From the NCBI GenBank assembly GCA_964567785.1, contig CAZMOK010000036.1:1-28876 (forward strand): a stretch of 28,876 bases of DNA, read 5' to 3'. The translations under genes were made by a program, and so were the position numbers. Below, piece after piece: positions 1 to 8,338 of the stretch. The notes beneath the pieces were generated by a model. It had not been told where the DNA came from and did not search any database. It was given only the letters and a program-made list of their open reading frames with translations. The stretch comes from CAZMOK01 sp964567785. GTDB taxonomy: Bacteria > Bacteroidota > Bacteroidia > Bacteroidales > JAGOPY01. Position 1 is the stretch's first letter. Each line of letters begins with the position of its first letter.

Positions 1-80
1 CTTTGCGAGAAACTTCTTTGCAAAGCGCAATGAACAATGAATAATTAAAAAGCTGAAGGTCAGGTAAAAAGCATGGAGAA

Positions 81-115
81 ATTATCAATTATCGATTATC
101 AATTATCAATTATCA
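81..115. repeat. Heptamer tandem array, ATTATCA x5
   Basis: Five uninterrupted 7-bp units at 81, 88, 95, 102 and 109. Four are ATTATCA and the second is ATTATCG, a single transition. Confidence 0.9.
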
Positions 116-127
116 ATGAATTAAACA

Positions 128-202
128 CTTCACGCTTCACACCTCACACTTCACACTTCACGGATTTCCCAGCACCCAGCACCTAGTACCCAGCACCTAC
201 CT
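128..202. repeat. Two adjacent heptamer arrays (CTTCACR x5, CCCAGCA x5)
   Basis: Units CTTCACG, CTTCACA, CCTCACA, CTTCACA, CTTCACG run from 128 to 162. After the 5-bp joint GATTT come CCCAGCA, CCCAGCA, CCTAGTA, CCCAGCA and CCTACCT from 168 to 202. The same two arrays recur in the same order, with a near-identical joint, at 27353-27413. Confidence 0.9.
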
Positions 203-204
203 GA

Positions 205-292
205 CCCACCGTCGCTAAAGCTTACGCTTGCGCTGACCGCGTTCGCTATAGCTTTAGCGGTTGCGAAAGCTCCAGCATAGGCGCATGGCGGG
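205..292. repeat. REP-like palindromic element, long form
   Basis: Outer arms CCCACC (205-210) and GGCGGG (287-292) are nearly complementary. Inner arms TACGCT (223-228) and TGCGCT (229-234) face AGCATA (274-279) and GGCGCA (280-285), so the two pairs interleave and each pairs with one wobble. The centre also holds a perfect 9-bp inverted repeat, CGCTAAAGC (213-221) with GCTTTAGCG (251-259). The shorter form is at 27050-27105. It separates two arrays that are contiguous at 27353-27437, as if inserted between them. Confidence 0.7.
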
Positions 293-304
293 CAAGGCAA
301 TAAA

Positions 305-372
305 GACAATTTGACAATAGAGACAATAGAGACAATAGAGACAATAGAGACAATAGAGACAATAGAGACAAT
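305..372. repeat. 9-bp tandem repeat, GACAATAGA x6 plus partial units
   Basis: Six perfect GACAATAGA units run from 313 to 366, with GACAAT remnants at 305-310 and 367-372. A shorter two-unit version sits at 27414-27437, so copy number differs between loci. The array ends about 87 bp before the pdxA promoter-like element. Confidence 0.95.
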
Positions 373-458
373 TTTGACAACAATCCAACATTTTAGCGAA
401 GCGATACCGGAGTCACTAATTCCATAATTCCAGGTCATTTACCATTTACTATTTCTTC

Positions 459-466
459 TATCTTTG
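459..466 (+). promoter_or_regulatory. Bacteroidota-type -7 element for pdxA
   Basis: TATCTTTG matches TAnnTTTG, the -7 consensus of the Bacteroidota housekeeping sigma factor. No clear TTG lies about 19 bp upstream. The implied transcript would start near 473, giving a leader of only about ten bases before the ATG at 484. Confidence 0.5.
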
Positions 467-483
467 CCATAATTATACTAGTT

Positions 484-1641
484 ATGAAGAAGATTTCGAG
501 AAAATCGCAGAAAAGCCCGAGCAAGGTGAAGATTGGGATCACTCACGGGGATTTCAACGGCATCGGATATGAGATCATTCTGAAGGCTTTTTCCGATTCC
601 CGTATGTTCGAGAATTACATCCCGGTGATCTACGGAGTATCGAAAATTGCCTCTTATCACAATAAGACCATAGGCGGAAAGAACCTTTCGCTGAACATTA
701 TCAGGAATGCCGGGCAGGCTGCCTACAAGAAACTGAACATAGTGAATGTTTACCAGGAGGAGGTCAAGATCGAGCTTGGCAAATCTTCAGAAAAGGCCGG
801 CGAGCTGTCATACCTGGCCCTTGAAGAGGCCGTTAGGGATCTCAGGAGCAAAAAGATCGACGTGCTGGTAACAGCCCCCATCAACAAGCATAACATACAC
901 TCCGATCAATTCAATTTTCACGGCCACACTGAATACCTTGCCAACGCTTTTGAATCTGACAATTACCTCATGCTGATGGTTTCAGATGTGATGAGGCTGG
1001 GTGTTGTGACAGGCCATATCCCCCTGAAGGATGTTCCCGGCACAATTTCTAAGGAACTGATCCTGTCGAAGCTGGGGGTTATGCAGGATTCCCTTGTCAG
1101 GGATTTTGGCATCAACAAACCGAAGATCGCACTGCTTGGCCTGAATCCGCATGCAGGTGACATGGGCTTGCTGGGTAAAGAGGAGAACGAAGTGGTAAAG
1201 CCGGCCGTGAAAGAAGCAGTGGAGAACAATATGCTGGTATACGGCCCTTACCCTGCCGACGGGTTCTTTGCAACAGGAATGTACAACAAATTTGACGGGG
1301 TTATGGCGATGTACCACGACCAGGGGCTGGTCCCCTTCAAGGCGCTTGCGTTCGACCAGGGGGTCAATTATACGGCAGGCCTCCCTATCATCAGGACTTC
1401 TCCCGCACATGGCACAGCATATGAAATTGCAGGCAAGAACCAGGCTTCGCCTGAATCGCTTCGTGAAGCCGTTTATCTGGCTGCCGATATCTATAACAAC
1501 AGGGAAGAGCAAGAGGAACTGACGGAAAAACCGCTTGAGAATTACCTGGAAAATATGGAAAGTTCCGGCCCTCCGAACAACCACACAGAAAGGCAGCCCC
1601 AAAAGCCTGAAGAAGAGAACGAAAATGAAGAAAAAGCTTAA
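484..1641 (+). CDS. pdxA: 4-hydroxythreonine-4-phosphate dehydrogenase PdxA
   Basis: NAD-dependent oxidation of 4-phosphohydroxy-L-threonine in the DXP-dependent vitamin B6 pathway; the product condenses with deoxyxylulose phosphate via PdxJ. Cytoplasmic, normally a metal-dependent dimer. The 385-residue protein has the family blocks in order: GITHGDFNGIG (18-28), TAPINKH (130-136), the substrate loop HGHTE (146-150), and metal-ligand histidines H178 (TGHIPL), H223 (NPHAGD) and H278 (MYHDQG), then TSPAHGTAYEIAGK (305-318). The catalytic core ends near residue 338; the last 45 residues are a charged, Glu- and Pro-rich tail that typical PdxA proteins of about 330 residues lack. The ATG follows a promoter-like TATCTTTG by 17 bp. 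The TAA stop shares its last A with the ATG of murF-alr (TAATG), so the two are probably translationally coupled. Confidence 0.95.
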   Translation: MKKISRKSQKSPSKVKIGITHGDFNGIGYEIILKAFSDSRMFENYIPVIYGVSKIASYHNKTIGGKNLSLNIIRNAGQAAYKKLNIVNVYQEEVKIELGKSSEKAGELSYLALEEAVRDLRSKKIDVLVTAPINKHNIHSDQFNFHGHTEYLANAFESDNYLMLMVSDVMRLGVVTGHIPLKDVPGTISKELILSKLGVMQDSLVRDFGINKPKIALLGLNPHAGDMGLLGKEENEVVKPAVKEAVENNMLVYGPYPADGFFATGMYNKFDGVMAMYHDQGLVPFKALAFDQGVNYTAGLPIIRTSPAHGTAYEIAGKNQASPESLREAVYLAADIYNNREEQEELTEKPLENYLENMESSGPPNNHTERQPQKPEEENENEEKA

Positions 1642-4133
1642 TGCAGCACATTTCTTACAATATTTCCGAAATCCTTGAGATAGTTAAAGGGCAGCCGGTC
1701 AACGGGCCGCTGAAGGAACAGAAGATCAGGGATATCCTAATCGACAGCAGAAAGCTGATATCGGTGGAGGAATGCCTCTTCTTTGCACTTGCCAGCAAAA
1801 GGAACGACGGTCATAAATACATCAGGGAGCTGTACGACAAGGGAATAAGGAATTTTGTAGTTTCAAGGGAGATAAATGGAAACCTCCCGGATGCCAATAT
1901 CATAAGGGTTGAAAATTCCCTGAAAGCGCTCCAGGCCCTGGCCAGGGCCCACAGGTCGAAATTCGATATCCCCGTCATCGGCATAACGGGCAGTAACGGT
2001 AAGACCATCATAAAAGAATGGCTCTTCCAACTGCTGGCAAAGGATAAGAAAGTAGTGCGCAGTCCCAAGAGCTACAACTCGCAGATAGGGGTCCCGCTCT
2101 CAGTGTGGCAGCTCGATACCAGGCACGAGATAGGTGTTTTCGAGGCAGGCATTTCCGAGCCCGACGAAATGGACAAGCTGCAGCCCATGATCAGGCCCAC
2201 CATCGGTATTTTTACGAATATCGGCGAAGCCCATAATGAAAACTTCATCAGCAAAAACCAGAAGGTAGGGGAGAAGCTCAAGCTTTTCACCAAGGTGGAA
2301 ACACTGGTCTATTCGCTGGATCACCCCGAAATACGTGAAGTTGTTATACGCTCCGAGATCCTCAAGTCGATCGAATCGTTCACCTGGAGCCGCAAACAGA
2401 ATGCCGACCTCAGGATCACCGGGACCGTAATGGATGAAGAGAACAGGACGACACTGATAAAAGGGGTTTATAATGATGAGGAGCAATCAATAACGATCCC
2501 TTTCACCGATTTCGCTTCCATTGAGAATGCCATACACTGCTGGGCTGCGATGTTACTTATGGGTTACAAGACCGAGGAGATCCACGGCAGGTTCGAGAAA
2601 CTTATCCCCATTGCGATGCGGCTTGAACTCAAAGCCGGTATCAACCAGTGCGTGGTGATCAACGACAGTTACAACTCTGATATCAATTCCCTTACCATAG
2701 CCATAGATTTCCTGAAACAGAACGCCAATCATAAGAAAAAGACACTGATACTTTCCGACATTCTTCAGAGCGGAAGGAACGATGAAGAACTCTACGGAAG
2801 CATTTCGGAGATCCTGGATAAAAAGGGCATCGACAGAATGATAGGTATAGGCCCTGCGTTGACACGGCAAAAGGAACTGTTCAATATCACCAAAGAGTTT
2901 TATCCTACCACGGAAGAATTTCTGAGGAGGTTCTCATTCACGGCATTCAACAACGAGGCCATACTCCTTAAGGGTGCCAGGGTCTTTGAATTTGAGCAGA
3001 TAAGCCGGGCGCTGCAGCAGAAGACCCACGAAACGGTGATGGAGATCAACCTGAATGCATTGATCCATAACCTGAACTATTTCAGGTCGAAGCTCGAAAC
3101 CAAAACAAAGACCATGGCTATGGTCAAAGCCTTTTCATACGGGAGCGGCAGCTTCGAGATCGCCAATGCGTTACAGTTCCACCGTGTGGATTACCTTGCT
3201 GTGGCCTATACCGACGAAGGGGTAGAGCTCAGGAAGGCCGGGATCCAGTTGCCAATCATGGTCATGAACCCTGATGAGCAAAGCTTTGATGCCATCATCA
3301 CCCATAACCTGGAGCCGGAGATCTACAGTTTCCGTATACTGGATATCCTTGAAAAAGCCATCCGCAAGAACATCATTCCGTCCAACAAGCCTGTGAAGAT
3401 CCATATCAAGCTCGATACGGGCATGCACAGGCTGGGTTTTGTGGAGGATGACATCGGTGAACTGGTAAAGCGGATCAACCGCAACAACCGCATTTACACC
3501 CAGTCGGTGTTCACCCACCTGGCTGCAAGCGACGATCCTGAAGAAGATGAATTCACTGCCGGTCAGCTTGAAAGGTTCAGGGAAATGAGCTCAAAGATAA
3601 CAGGCTCCCTCGACCACCCCGTTCTTTTACATGCTCTTAACTCTGCCGGCATCAGCAGGCACCCTGAGGCGCAGTTCGATATGGTCAGGCTGGGCATAGG
3701 GCTTTACGGTATTGCCTCAACCCCTGAAGAGAAGGGAAACCTTGAATACGTAGGCACCCTCCGTTCGATCATTTCCCAGGTGAAAAAGATCAAAGCCGGC
3801 GAAACAATAGGGTATGCCCGGAGTTTCAAGGCTGAAAAAGATATGGAGATAGGCATTGTCCCGGTTGGTTATGCCGACGGGTTGAGGCGCAGCCTGAGCA
3901 ACGGTAAAGGCTCGCTTCTCATTAAAAATAAAAAGGTACCGATTGTAGGGAATGTATGCATGGATATGTGCATGGTGGATATTACAGGCCTTGAAGTCAG
4001 GGAGGGCGACAGTGTCATTGTTTTCGGGAAGGACCACCCGGTGGAGATCATGGCCGGTGCACTCGGCACCATTCCTTACGAGATCCTCGCGGGCATCCCG
4101 CCAAGGGTGAAAAGGATCTACTTCCAGGAATAA
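1641..4133 (+). CDS. murF-alr: Bifunctional MurF ligase / alanine racemase
   Basis: An 830-residue fusion typical of Bacteroidota. The N-terminal half (about 1-460) is a Mur ligase that would add D-Ala-D-Ala to UDP-MurNAc-tripeptide; it has the ATP loop GITGSNGKT (114-122, K121), EAGISEPDEM (168-177), NDSYNSD (341-347) and LLKGAR (442-447). The C-terminal half (about 463-830) is a PLP-dependent alanine racemase that supplies D-Ala: K496 in MVKAFSYGSG is the expected Schiff-base lysine, Y725 in ETIGYARSF the expected second catalytic base, and GYADGLRR (743-750) and GNVCMDMCMVD (770-780) are family blocks. The lysine motif differs from the common VKANAYGHG. Cytoplasmic peptidoglycan precursor synthesis. 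Many Bacteroidota also carry a separate murF, so the racemase may be the essential half; that is inference. Confidence 0.95.
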   Translation: MQHISYNISEILEIVKGQPVNGPLKEQKIRDILIDSRKLISVEECLFFALASKRNDGHKYIRELYDKGIRNFVVSREINGNLPDANIIRVENSLKALQALARAHRSKFDIPVIGITGSNGKTIIKEWLFQLLAKDKKVVRSPKSYNSQIGVPLSVWQLDTRHEIGVFEAGISEPDEMDKLQPMIRPTIGIFTNIGEAHNENFISKNQKVGEKLKLFTKVETLVYSLDHPEIREVVIRSEILKSIESFTWSRKQNADLRITGTVMDEENRTTLIKGVYNDEEQSITIPFTDFASIENAIHCWAAMLLMGYKTEEIHGRFEKLIPIAMRLELKAGINQCVVINDSYNSDINSLTIAIDFLKQNANHKKKTLILSDILQSGRNDEELYGSISEILDKKGIDRMIGIGPALTRQKELFNITKEFYPTTEEFLRRFSFTAFNNEAILLKGARVFEFEQISRALQQKTHETVMEINLNALIHNLNYFRSKLETKTKTMAMVKAFSYGSGSFEIANALQFHRVDYLAVAYTDEGVELRKAGIQLPIMVMNPDEQSFDAIITHNLEPEIYSFRILDILEKAIRKNIIPSNKPVKIHIKLDTGMHRLGFVEDDIGELVKRINRNNRIYTQSVFTHLAASDDPEEDEFTAGQLERFREMSSKITGSLDHPVLLHALNSAGISRHPEAQFDMVRLGIGLYGIASTPEEKGNLEYVGTLRSIISQVKKIKAGETIGYARSFKAEKDMEIGIVPVGYADGLRRSLSNGKGSLLIKNKKVPIVGNVCMDMCMVDITGLEVREGDSVIVFGKDHPVEIMAGALGTIPYEILAGIPPRVKRIYFQE

Positions 4134-4169
4134 CTTAATTCAACATCTGTCATTCTGATAAGATTTATT

Positions 4170-4177
4170 TAAATTTG
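4170..4177 (+). promoter_or_regulatory. Bacteroidota-type -7 element before the GT2 gene
   Basis: TAAATTTG matches TAnnTTTG in the 83-bp gap after murF-alr, 40 bp before the ATG at 4217. It suggests the glycosyltransferase genes start a new transcript. No obvious TTG -33 element is present. Confidence 0.5.
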
Positions 4178-4216
4178 CCGCTTTCAGAAAGTTAGGCCGG
4201 TTTACCAGATCAGATT

Positions 4217-4951
4217 ATGGAAATAAAAAAGCTATCTGTTATCATCCCTGCTTACAACGAAGCAGCCACCATTCATCTCATACTCGACAAGGTGCTGGAT
4301 GTCAATTTGATAAATGACATAGAAAAAGAGATCATTATTGTCAATGACAGTTCAGGGGATAACACGGTTGAAGTGGTTGAAAAATATATAGCAGGCCATA
4401 AAGATCATGACATCAAACTTTTCAGCCAGCCTAAGAATATGGGTAAAGGGGCTGCACTTCACCGGGGCATTGCGGAGGCAACAGGAGAATACCTGATCAT
4501 CCAGGACGCTGACCTGGAGTACGACCCCAGGGAGTATAACGACCTGCTGCGGCCCGTAGTTGAAGGTTTTGCTGATGTGGTTTACGGCTCACGATTCATG
4601 GGTAACAACCCACACAGGATCCTCTTCTTCTGGCATACCATCGGGAACAAATTCCTGACCTTCCTCTCAAACATGTTCACGAACCTGAACCTTACTGATA
4701 TGGAGACATGCTATAAGCTCTTCAGGTCTGACTACATCAAGAAAATACATTTCAAGGAAAACCGCTTTGGATTTGAACCGGAGGTCACAGCCAAGATATC
4801 CCGCTTTCCGAATATCAGGATCTATGAAGTGGGTATTTCTTATTACGGCCGCACCTATGAGGAAGGAAAGAAGATCGGGGCAAAGGATGGCTTCAGGGCT
4901 ATTTACTGCATCCTGAAATACAATGTTTTCAGCAGGCGATATCTTAAATAG
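4217..4951 (+). CDS. Family 2 glycosyltransferase, DPM1-like
   Basis: A 244-residue soluble GT-A fold enzyme resembling dolichol/polyprenyl-phosphate mannose synthase, expected to move a sugar from a nucleotide donor to a polyprenyl phosphate at the inner membrane face. Seen: LSVIIPAYNEAATI (6-19), nucleotide-binding VNDSSGDNT (42-50, D44), NMGKGAALHRGI (74-85), metal-binding QDADLEYDP (96-104, D97 and D99), YGSRF (123-127) and DMETCYKLFR (161-170). There is no membrane segment, unlike the GT2 at 12329. It is followed 81 bp later by a GT-C-like membrane protein, and a donor synthase next to its user is a common arrangement. The sugar cannot be read from sequence. Confidence 0.88.
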   Translation: MEIKKLSVIIPAYNEAATIHLILDKVLDVNLINDIEKEIIIVNDSSGDNTVEVVEKYIAGHKDHDIKLFSQPKNMGKGAALHRGIAEATGEYLIIQDADLEYDPREYNDLLRPVVEGFADVVYGSRFMGNNPHRILFFWHTIGNKFLTFLSNMFTNLNLTDMETCYKLFRSDYIKKIHFKENRFGFEPEVTAKISRFPNIRIYEVGISYYGRTYEEGKKIGAKDGFRAIYCILKYNVFSRRYLK

Positions 4952-4953
4952 TA

Positions 4954-4961
4954 TATCTTTG
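4954..4961 (+). promoter_or_regulatory. Bacteroidota-type -7 element before the 610-residue membrane protein
   Basis: TATCTTTG matches TAnnTTTG and begins 2 bp after the stop codon of the upstream glycosyltransferase, 71 bp before the ATG at 5033. It could be an internal promoter of the three-gene run. Confidence 0.45.
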
Positions 4962-5032
4962 ATTACCCTGGCAGTCGGGTCTGAAATCAAGACTGCTTCA
5001 TCATGATCATTCAAACAGTCCGGTAAACAGAA

Positions 5033-6865
5033 ATGCATCCTGTTAAAAAGCGGTATTCACTATACACATTGCTGTTTCTGATGACAGTGACAGTTTCTGT
5101 TGCGTTGAAATATCCTCCCGGGAACATATTATCCTGGGATGTTTTTGGCTATTATCTTTATCTGCCTTCAACCTTTATTTATGAAGACCCGCTTCTGGAA
5201 GATGCAGCTTTTGTTGATGAAATATTTAATAAGTATAATAATTCCTCCACTTTTTACCAGGTAGTCCCTGCCGATGGTAAGGGAAGGGTCATCAAGTACA
5301 GTTCAGGCATGAGCCTGCTTTATTCCCCGTTTTTTTTTGCCGGTCATCTGTGGGCAGGTTCCTCGGAACATCCTGAGGATGGCTTCTCAAAACCTTATCA
5401 GAGGGCTGTTTTATATGGAAGCCTCCTGGTTTCGCTCATTGGCCTTTATTTCCTGAGAAAGGTTTCGCTGAAGTTCCTGAGCGACAAGGTAACTGCGATC
5501 CTGCTCCTGCTGCTGTTTTTCGGCACAAACTATTCGTATAATCTCGTGTTCAAGGGGGCAGCCCCTCATAATTACCTTTTTACCCTTTACGCTCTGCTTC
5601 TATGGGTTACTATAAAATATCATGAAAAGTTCAGGATCAAATATGCCATTTTGATTGGCCTTCTCCTTGGGATGATTACACTTATCAGGCCTACCGATAT
5701 TGTAGCTCTTCTTATCCCTGTATTCTGGAATGTCAGAGGGCTTAATGACCTTAAAGTGAAAGCAGTCTACTTTTTTAAAACAGAATGGAGGCACCTTGTT
5801 GCGATCTTCATCATGGTGGTCATTGTCTGGACACCGCAGTTCACTTACTGGAAGGTGCTGACCGGGAATATATTGTTCTATTCTTATGACAACCCGGGTG
5901 AAGGTTTTGAATTTCTCGACCCCTATGTTTTTCAGGTCCTTTTCAGTTTCAGGAAGGGCTGGCTTATTTACACCCCAATGATGATCTTCAGCATCGCGGG
6001 CATCTATTTTATTTACAGGGTAAAAAGGGAGCTCTTTCTGCCTGTGCTTCTGTTTTTCCTTGTCAATCTGTATCTCGTATCATCATGGTCGTGCTGGTGG
6101 TATGGCGGCAGTTTCGGGCAGAGGGCGCTGGTCCAGTCTTATGCTGTTATGGCCATTCCATTCGGCTTTGCCTTAAAAAGAGTGTTGCAGAGCAGATTAT
6201 GGGTAAGGATAACCGTGTTTGCTTTCGCTATCTTCTTTATTATGCTTAACCTTTTCCAGATCTGGCAGATCCGCCGGGGAATAATCCACGAAGACAGGAT
6301 GACAAGGGAGTATTACTTTGCCATCTTTGGTAAAACATCTGTCAATCCCGGAGACCGTGACCTCCTGTTAGTGGAAAGATCTGCCACAAGCGAGGAGAAA
6401 TTTACTGATGAGGAAGATTACCTGCCTCCACATGAACTTTATTATAATGATTTTGAGGGAGATAAAGGAAATAATGATACGGTCTCAAGGTCGGGTTCAG
6501 GATCATTTGAAATGAATTCCAAAGTCCGGTTCTCTCCCGGATTGTCTGTTTCTTTTCACGATCTAACTGACAGTGACCATGCCTGGATAAGGGCAGGGGT
6601 GTACATAATGAACCCTGAAGGAGTTGATCCCGATAATGTTATACTGGTTTGTACTTTTGATCATAATGGTTACTATAAATACAGGGCGAAACACCTTTCG
6701 GAATACCCTGAAATAATAAAAGGGGAGTGGAATTACATGGAACTGGATTACATGACCCCGGAAGTAAGGTCAACAAGAGATAAGCTTACGGTTTATGTCT
6801 GGTTCAGGGGCGAGGGTACAATATATGTGGATGACCTTAAAGTGGTAACTTTCGTTCCCCGTTAA
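5033..6865 (+). CDS. GT-C-like multispanning membrane protein with C-terminal beta-rich domain
   Basis: 610 residues. About ten hydrophobic segments occupy residues 10-410. The first outside loop carries D36 in WDVFGYYLYLPSTF, the position where GT-C glycosyltransferases that use lipid-linked sugars keep a catalytic acid, which suggests a transferase of the PMT/ArnT type; I infer this from layout, not from a named family match. A block with CWWYGG (354-359) and FGQR (361-364) is shared with the protein at 13358, a clear paralogue. Residues 440-610 form an extra, probably periplasmic domain ending in IYVDDLKVV, a strand pattern seen at the end of jelly-roll carbohydrate-binding modules. The paralogue lacks it. 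Spaced 81 bp from the GT2 upstream and 21 bp from the gene downstream. Confidence 0.75.
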   Translation: MHPVKKRYSLYTLLFLMTVTVSVALKYPPGNILSWDVFGYYLYLPSTFIYEDPLLEDAAFVDEIFNKYNNSSTFYQVVPADGKGRVIKYSSGMSLLYSPFFFAGHLWAGSSEHPEDGFSKPYQRAVLYGSLLVSLIGLYFLRKVSLKFLSDKVTAILLLLLFFGTNYSYNLVFKGAAPHNYLFTLYALLLWVTIKYHEKFRIKYAILIGLLLGMITLIRPTDIVALLIPVFWNVRGLNDLKVKAVYFFKTEWRHLVAIFIMVVIVWTPQFTYWKVLTGNILFYSYDNPGEGFEFLDPYVFQVLFSFRKGWLIYTPMMIFSIAGIYFIYRVKRELFLPVLLFFLVNLYLVSSWSCWWYGGSFGQRALVQSYAVMAIPFGFALKRVLQSRLWVRITVFAFAIFFIMLNLFQIWQIRRGIIHEDRMTREYYFAIFGKTSVNPGDRDLLLVERSATSEEKFTDEEDYLPPHELYYNDFEGDKGNNDTVSRSGSGSFEMNSKVRFSPGLSVSFHDLTDSDHAWIRAGVYIMNPEGVDPDNVILVCTFDHNGYYKYRAKHLSEYPEIIKGEWNYMELDYMTPEVRSTRDKLTVYVWFRGEGTIYVDDLKVVTFVPR

Positions 6866-6886
6866 ATAAACAACTGATTAATTACA

Positions 6887-8329
6887 ATGGACAGGTCTCC
6901 TGATATTTTAAATAAAATAAAGATCATTGCCGGAAGCAAGGTTGTTGAAATTGTATTTCTACTACTTGCCGGGGCAGTTTCATTGTGGCCTGCTTTCTAT
7001 ACAAAATATCCGTTGCTTTTTTTCGATTCAGGCACATACCTGCTTAACGGGTTCCTGAATGAACTGCCGATCAGCAGGCCCATATTTTATTGCTGGTTTG
7101 TAAGGCATATCAGTATGGCCTATACCTTATGGTTCGTGGTTATAGCCCAGGCAGCCATTATGACCTATATGCTATACATGACGTTGAAAGTCAGCGGTAT
7201 TCATCGTTTCAGGGGGCTGTTCGTTTTTCTTGCTTCCGCGGTATTGAGCTTCACTACATGGTATGCCTTTGAGAATAGCATGATCATGGCCGACTTTTTC
7301 ACTGCCTCCGGACTGCTCGGGCTTTACATACTTGTGGCGGGGAAAAAACTGCATCCTGCTCATATCGTGGCTGTTTCGGTAATCCTGATCTTTGGGAACG
7401 TATCACACCTCTCCAACCTGCCTGTCATAGGCGGGACACTTCTCTCACTTGTAGTTTTATTGCTTGTCTTCAAAAAGTTCAGGATTGAGCGTAAGGTGTT
7501 GAGAAAGCTGGTTTTTACAGGTTCCATGGTTGGGTTATCATGGTTGCTCCTGCCGTCGGTTAACTTCTTCATGAGCGGTTCCTTTACATTCTCCAGGGTG
7601 TCGAATGTTGTGCATTTTGCCAAGCTGCTTACCACCGGCATGATGCAGGACTTCATCAATGAAAAATGTGTGGAGGATCCGGAATTTAGTATGTGTAAAT
7701 ACACCGGCGCCCTGGATGATTATACAAGGCTCGATTATTTTCTCTGGCAGGACTCCAGTTTCCTTTATGATGACGAATGCTCGCAGAGGGGCTGGGAAGC
7801 GTGCTGGCTTGAAAAAAACGACGAATACAGGAAAATCATCAGTGAATTCAGGGGCGAAAGGAAGTACTTATTACGGTACCTGGGGAATTCGTTGAATATC
7901 GCAATCGGACAGTTGACCAGCATCAGGATAATGACTTTCCCCTCCCTCGAGGAGAATAAGGCGCCGCACTTTCCTATCAAGCATTATTTTAAAGATGATG
8001 TGGAGAATTTTTTAGGGTCAAGGCAATTTGAGGAACGAATGTCTTTCCCTTTAATCAATGCAGTCCAGAATGTGGTTGTATTGATTTCGCTGGTTCTCAT
8101 CGTTGCCTGGTATGTTGTGCCCTGGCTTCGCCGAAGGATATCCCCGAACCTGGGATATCTTGTGCTGATCACTTTCCTTGCATTGCTTGTCAATCCCGTT
8201 GCCATAGGCCTCTTTGCCATTGGGACCGGGAGGTTCCAGGGAAGGATCATCTGGCTGGTTCCCTTCATTGCCATGATCTTGATTTTCAGCCTTATTGTTA
8301 AATCCAATAAGAACAAAAAAACATCCTGA
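6887..8329 (+). CDS. Multispanning membrane protein, possible GT-C glycosyltransferase
   Basis: 480 residues with about ten hydrophobic segments (for example 20-37, 66-88, 175-193, 395-415, 445-470) and one soluble stretch of roughly 150 residues between the early and late helices (about 235-390). The first loop contains D47 in FFDSGTYL followed by PISRPIFY, a layout like the acidic first loop of GT-C transferases. It shows no clear sequence match to the two paralogous proteins at 5033 and 13358. I do not recognise a named family. It begins 21 bp after the 610-residue protein and is probably cotranscribed. Its TGA stop directly abuts the stop codon of the convergent epimerase gene, leaving no spacer. 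Confidence 0.7.
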   Translation: MDRSPDILNKIKIIAGSKVVEIVFLLLAGAVSLWPAFYTKYPLLFFDSGTYLLNGFLNELPISRPIFYCWFVRHISMAYTLWFVVIAQAAIMTYMLYMTLKVSGIHRFRGLFVFLASAVLSFTTWYAFENSMIMADFFTASGLLGLYILVAGKKLHPAHIVAVSVILIFGNVSHLSNLPVIGGTLLSLVVLLLVFKKFRIERKVLRKLVFTGSMVGLSWLLLPSVNFFMSGSFTFSRVSNVVHFAKLLTTGMMQDFINEKCVEDPEFSMCKYTGALDDYTRLDYFLWQDSSFLYDDECSQRGWEACWLEKNDEYRKIISEFRGERKYLLRYLGNSLNIAIGQLTSIRIMTFPSLEENKAPHFPIKHYFKDDVENFLGSRQFEERMSFPLINAVQNVVVLISLVLIVAWYVVPWLRRRISPNLGYLVLITFLALLVNPVAIGLFAIGTGRFQGRIIWLVPFIAMILIFSLIVKSNKNKKTS

Positions 8330-8338
8330 TCAATCAGG
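8325..8338. other. Palindrome across abutting convergent stop codons
   Basis: CCTGAT (8325-8330) and ATCAGG (8333-8338) are perfectly complementary and separated by two bases. The TGA of the + strand gene (8327-8329) and the TGA of the - strand gene (8332-8330) lie inside. No T-run follows on either side, so it is not a standard terminator, but it is the only structure at this convergence point. Confidence 0.5.

Larger units (their letters stand above)
1..483. repeat. Gene-free composite repeat tract upstream of pdxA
   Basis: No credible gene lies here. Seen in order: a TTTGCG/CGCAAAG stretch with the perfect palindrome CTTTGCAAAG at 16-25; a degenerate copy at 31-80 of the module also found at 24995-25087 and 28785-28863 (shared core TGAAGGTCAG); five heptamers of ATTATCA at 81-115; five of CTTCACR at 128-162; about five of CCCAGCA at 168-202; a GC-rich palindromic element at 205-292; and a 9-bp tandem array at 305-372. 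From 373 to 458 I see only AT-rich unique sequence, followed by a promoter-like site at 459. Confidence 0.85.

Noticed and set aside
151..438. Minus-strand open frame of 95 codons with a repeated Ser-Ile-Val run
   Set aside because: It is the translation of the 9-bp GACAATAGA array and palindrome; the period being a multiple of three keeps the frame open. No start signal or conserved domain.
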